Assembly (NCBI GenBank): GCA_003168295.1
Contig: PMST01000152.1
Location: forward strand, 1 to 7,085
Length of the DNA stretch: 7,085 nt
Origin: Actinomycetota bacterium
GTDB taxonomy: Bacteria; Actinomycetota; Actinomycetes; Streptosporangiales; Streptosporangiaceae
Reading direction: 5' to 3'
Positions 5,775 to 7,085 of this stretch are shown here, piece after piece; position 1 is the first letter of the stretch, and every line of letters begins with the position of its first letter. The position numbers were made by a program, and so were the translations under genes. The notes under the pieces are model-generated. The model was not told where the DNA came from. It was given only the letters and a program-made list of their open reading frames with translations, and made no database searches.

Positions 5775-7085
5775 TGGCAGCAGGCGGCAGGACTTACCAG
5801 ATTCGCACCTACGGGTGCCAGATGAACGTGCACGATTCCGAGCGCCTGGCCGGCCTGCTGGACGAGGCCGGCTATCGGCCCGCGCCCGACGGCCAGACGC
5901 CGGACGTGGTGGTGTTCAACACGTGCGCGGTCCGGGAGAACGCGGCCGACCGGCTGTACGGAAACCTGGGTCATCTGCTGCCCCAGAAGAAGAACGGCAT
6001 GCAGATCGCGGTGGGCGGCTGCCTGGCCCAGATGGAACGCACCAAGATCACCGACCGCGCGCCGTGGGTCGACGTGGTCTACGGCACCCACAACATGGCC
6101 TCGCTGCCCGCCTTGCTCGAGCGGGCTCGCGTCAGGCACGAGGCGCAGGCCGAGTTCGCCGAGACGCTGGAGACGTTCCCCTCGCTGCTGCCCGCCCGGC
6201 GTCAGTCGGTCTATTCGGCCTGGGTCGCGATCTCTGTGGGCTGCAACAACACCTGCACCTTCTGCATCGTGCCGGCCCTGCGGGGCAAGGAGAAGGACCG
6301 CCGGCCCGGCGACATCCTGGGCGAGATCCGCGCGCTGGTCGCCGACGGGGTGCTCGAGGTCACGCTGCTCGGCCAGAACGTGAACTCCTACGGCGCCGAG
6401 TTCGGCGACCGGACCGCGTTCGGCAAGCTGCTGCGCGGTTGCGGGGAAATCGAGGGCCTGGAGCGCGTCCGCTTCACCTCTCCGCATCCCAGGGATTTCA
6501 CCGACGACGTCATCGACTCGATGGCCGAGACCGCCAACGTCATGCCGAGCCTGCACATGCCGCTGCAGTCCGGCTCCGACCGCGTGCTGAAGACGATGCG
6601 CCGCGCCTACCGCCGGGACCGCTACCTGGCGATCCTGGACCGGGTCCGGGCCAAGATTCCCGATGCTGCCATCACCACCGACATCATTGTCGGTTTCCCT
6701 GGCGAGACCGACCTGGACTTCGAGGACACCCTGGACCTGGTGCGCCAGGCCAGGTTCGCGGGCGCGTTCACCTTCCGCTACTCCATCCGCCCCGGTACCC
6801 CCGCCGCGACGATGGACGATCAGGTGCCCGCGGGTACGGTGCAAGAGCGCTACGAGCGGCTCGCCGCCCTGGTCGAGGAGACCACCTACGAGCAGAACGC
6901 CAAGCAGGCCGGCGCTGCCGTCGAGGTCCTCGTGGCCGAGGGTGAGGGCCGCAAGGATGCCGCTACCCACCGCATGTCGGGCCGGGCCCGCGACAACCGC
7001 CTCGTGCACTTCGCCCCACACGGGACAACCCCGCGCCCGGGCGACATCGTCACCGTCACCGTGACCCGCGGCGCCCCCCACTACC
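5774..7085 (+). CDS. miaB: tRNA-2-methylthio-N6-dimethylallyladenosine synthase MiaB, 3' end outside the window
   Basis: MiaB is a radical-SAM methylthiotransferase. It converts N6-isopentenyl-adenosine at position 37 of tRNAs that read UNN codons into the 2-methylthio form, using two [4Fe-4S] clusters. The 437 residues present show the N-terminal MTTase (UPF0004) domain with cluster cysteines C15 (TYGCQMN), C51 (NTCAVRENA) and C83 (GGCLAQ). The radical-SAM core follows with C157, C161 and C164 in CNNTCTFC, then [27 protein letters not shown] and [15 protein letters not shown] domain begins near residue 375 and runs off the right edge. Actinobacterial MiaB is usually near 500 residues, so roughly 60 are missing. 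The GTG start fits because the next in-frame start, the ATG at 5822, would remove the essential C15, and no other in-frame start lies close upstream. In many actinomycetes miaB is followed by miaA and dapF, which cannot be checked here. The partner isopentenyl transferase MiaA is outside the window. Confidence 0.97.
   Translation, partial: MAAGGRTYQIRTYGCQMNVHDSERLAGLLDEAGYRPAPDGQTPDVVVFNTCAVRENAADRLYGNLGHLLPQKKNGMQIAVGGCLAQMERTKITDRAPWVDVVYGTHNMASLPALLERARVRHEAQAEFAETLETFPSLLPARRQSVYSAWVAISVGCNNTCTFCIVPALRGKEKDRRPGDILGEIRALVADGVLEVTLLGQNVNSYGAEFGDRTAFGKLLRGCGEIEGLERVRFTSPHPRDFTDDVIDSMAETANVMPSLHMPLQSGSDRVLKTMRRAYRRDRYLAILDRVRAKIPDAAITTDIIVGFPGETDLDFEDTLDLVRQARFAGAFTFRYSIRPGTPAATMDDQVPAGTVQERYERLAALVEETTYEQNAKQAGAAVEVLVAEGEGRKDAATHRMSGRARDNRLVHFAPHGTTPRPGDIVTVTVTRGAPHY

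Noticed and set aside
5822..5824. ATG as an alternative miaB start
   Set aside because: It lies two residues after C15, the first cluster cysteine, so starting here would remove an essential ligand.
5732..7081. A 449-codon open frame on the minus strand opposite miaB
   Set aside because: It is the mirror of a clearly conserved miaB. Its translation is Gly/Ala/Arg/Val/His-rich low-complexity sequence without a domain, as expected from high-GC codon bias.
1..7085. A hidden multi-gene defence, CRISPR or mobile system
   Set aside because: All four long genes belong to known families (histidine kinase, Ser/Thr kinase, S9 peptidase, MiaB), intergenic space is minimal, and no transposase, integrase, terminal repeats or spacer arrays were seen.

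Overview
The window looks like chromosomal DNA from a high-GC actinomycete. GC content and third-position GC bias are high throughout, GTG and leaderless starts appear plausible, and the Ser/Thr kinase has the Gly-rich loop, single membrane helix and C-terminal beta-propeller layout common in Streptomyces-like and Streptosporangium-like bacteria. The genus cannot be fixed from this sequence. No mobile element, CRISPR array, tRNA, rRNA or phage gene was seen.

Layout: (1) From the left edge to 1481 (+) lies the 3' part of a soluble PAS-PAS-HisKA-HATPase sensor histidine kinase, probably cut by the window start. (2) It converges, with only 25 bp between stop codons, on a minus-strand gene (1507-3573) for a membrane Ser/Thr protein kinase with a seven-bladed WD40-type propeller. 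(3) After a 79-bp, unusually AT-rich gap comes a second minus-strand gene (3653-5692 or 5710) for a prolyl-oligopeptidase-family (S9) serine peptidase with an N-terminal propeller and an intact Ser-Asp-His triad. (4) Divergent from it across a 63-81 bp spacer is miaB (5774 to the right edge, +), the tRNA methylthiotransferase, probably with a leaderless GTG start and cut by the window end inside its TRAM domain.

How they fit together: the peptidase and the Ser/Thr kinase are codirectional and could share a transcript, but the AT-rich gap may give the kinase its own promoter. The histidine kinase has no response regulator in view. MiaB is a housekeeping tRNA-modification enzyme sharing only a divergent control region with the peptidase. 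I see no evidence for a new multi-gene defence or biosynthetic system. The most distinctive element is the transmembrane kinase whose predicted extracytoplasmic part is a complete seven-blade propeller in which Asp-Pro often replaces the classical Gly-His dipeptide.
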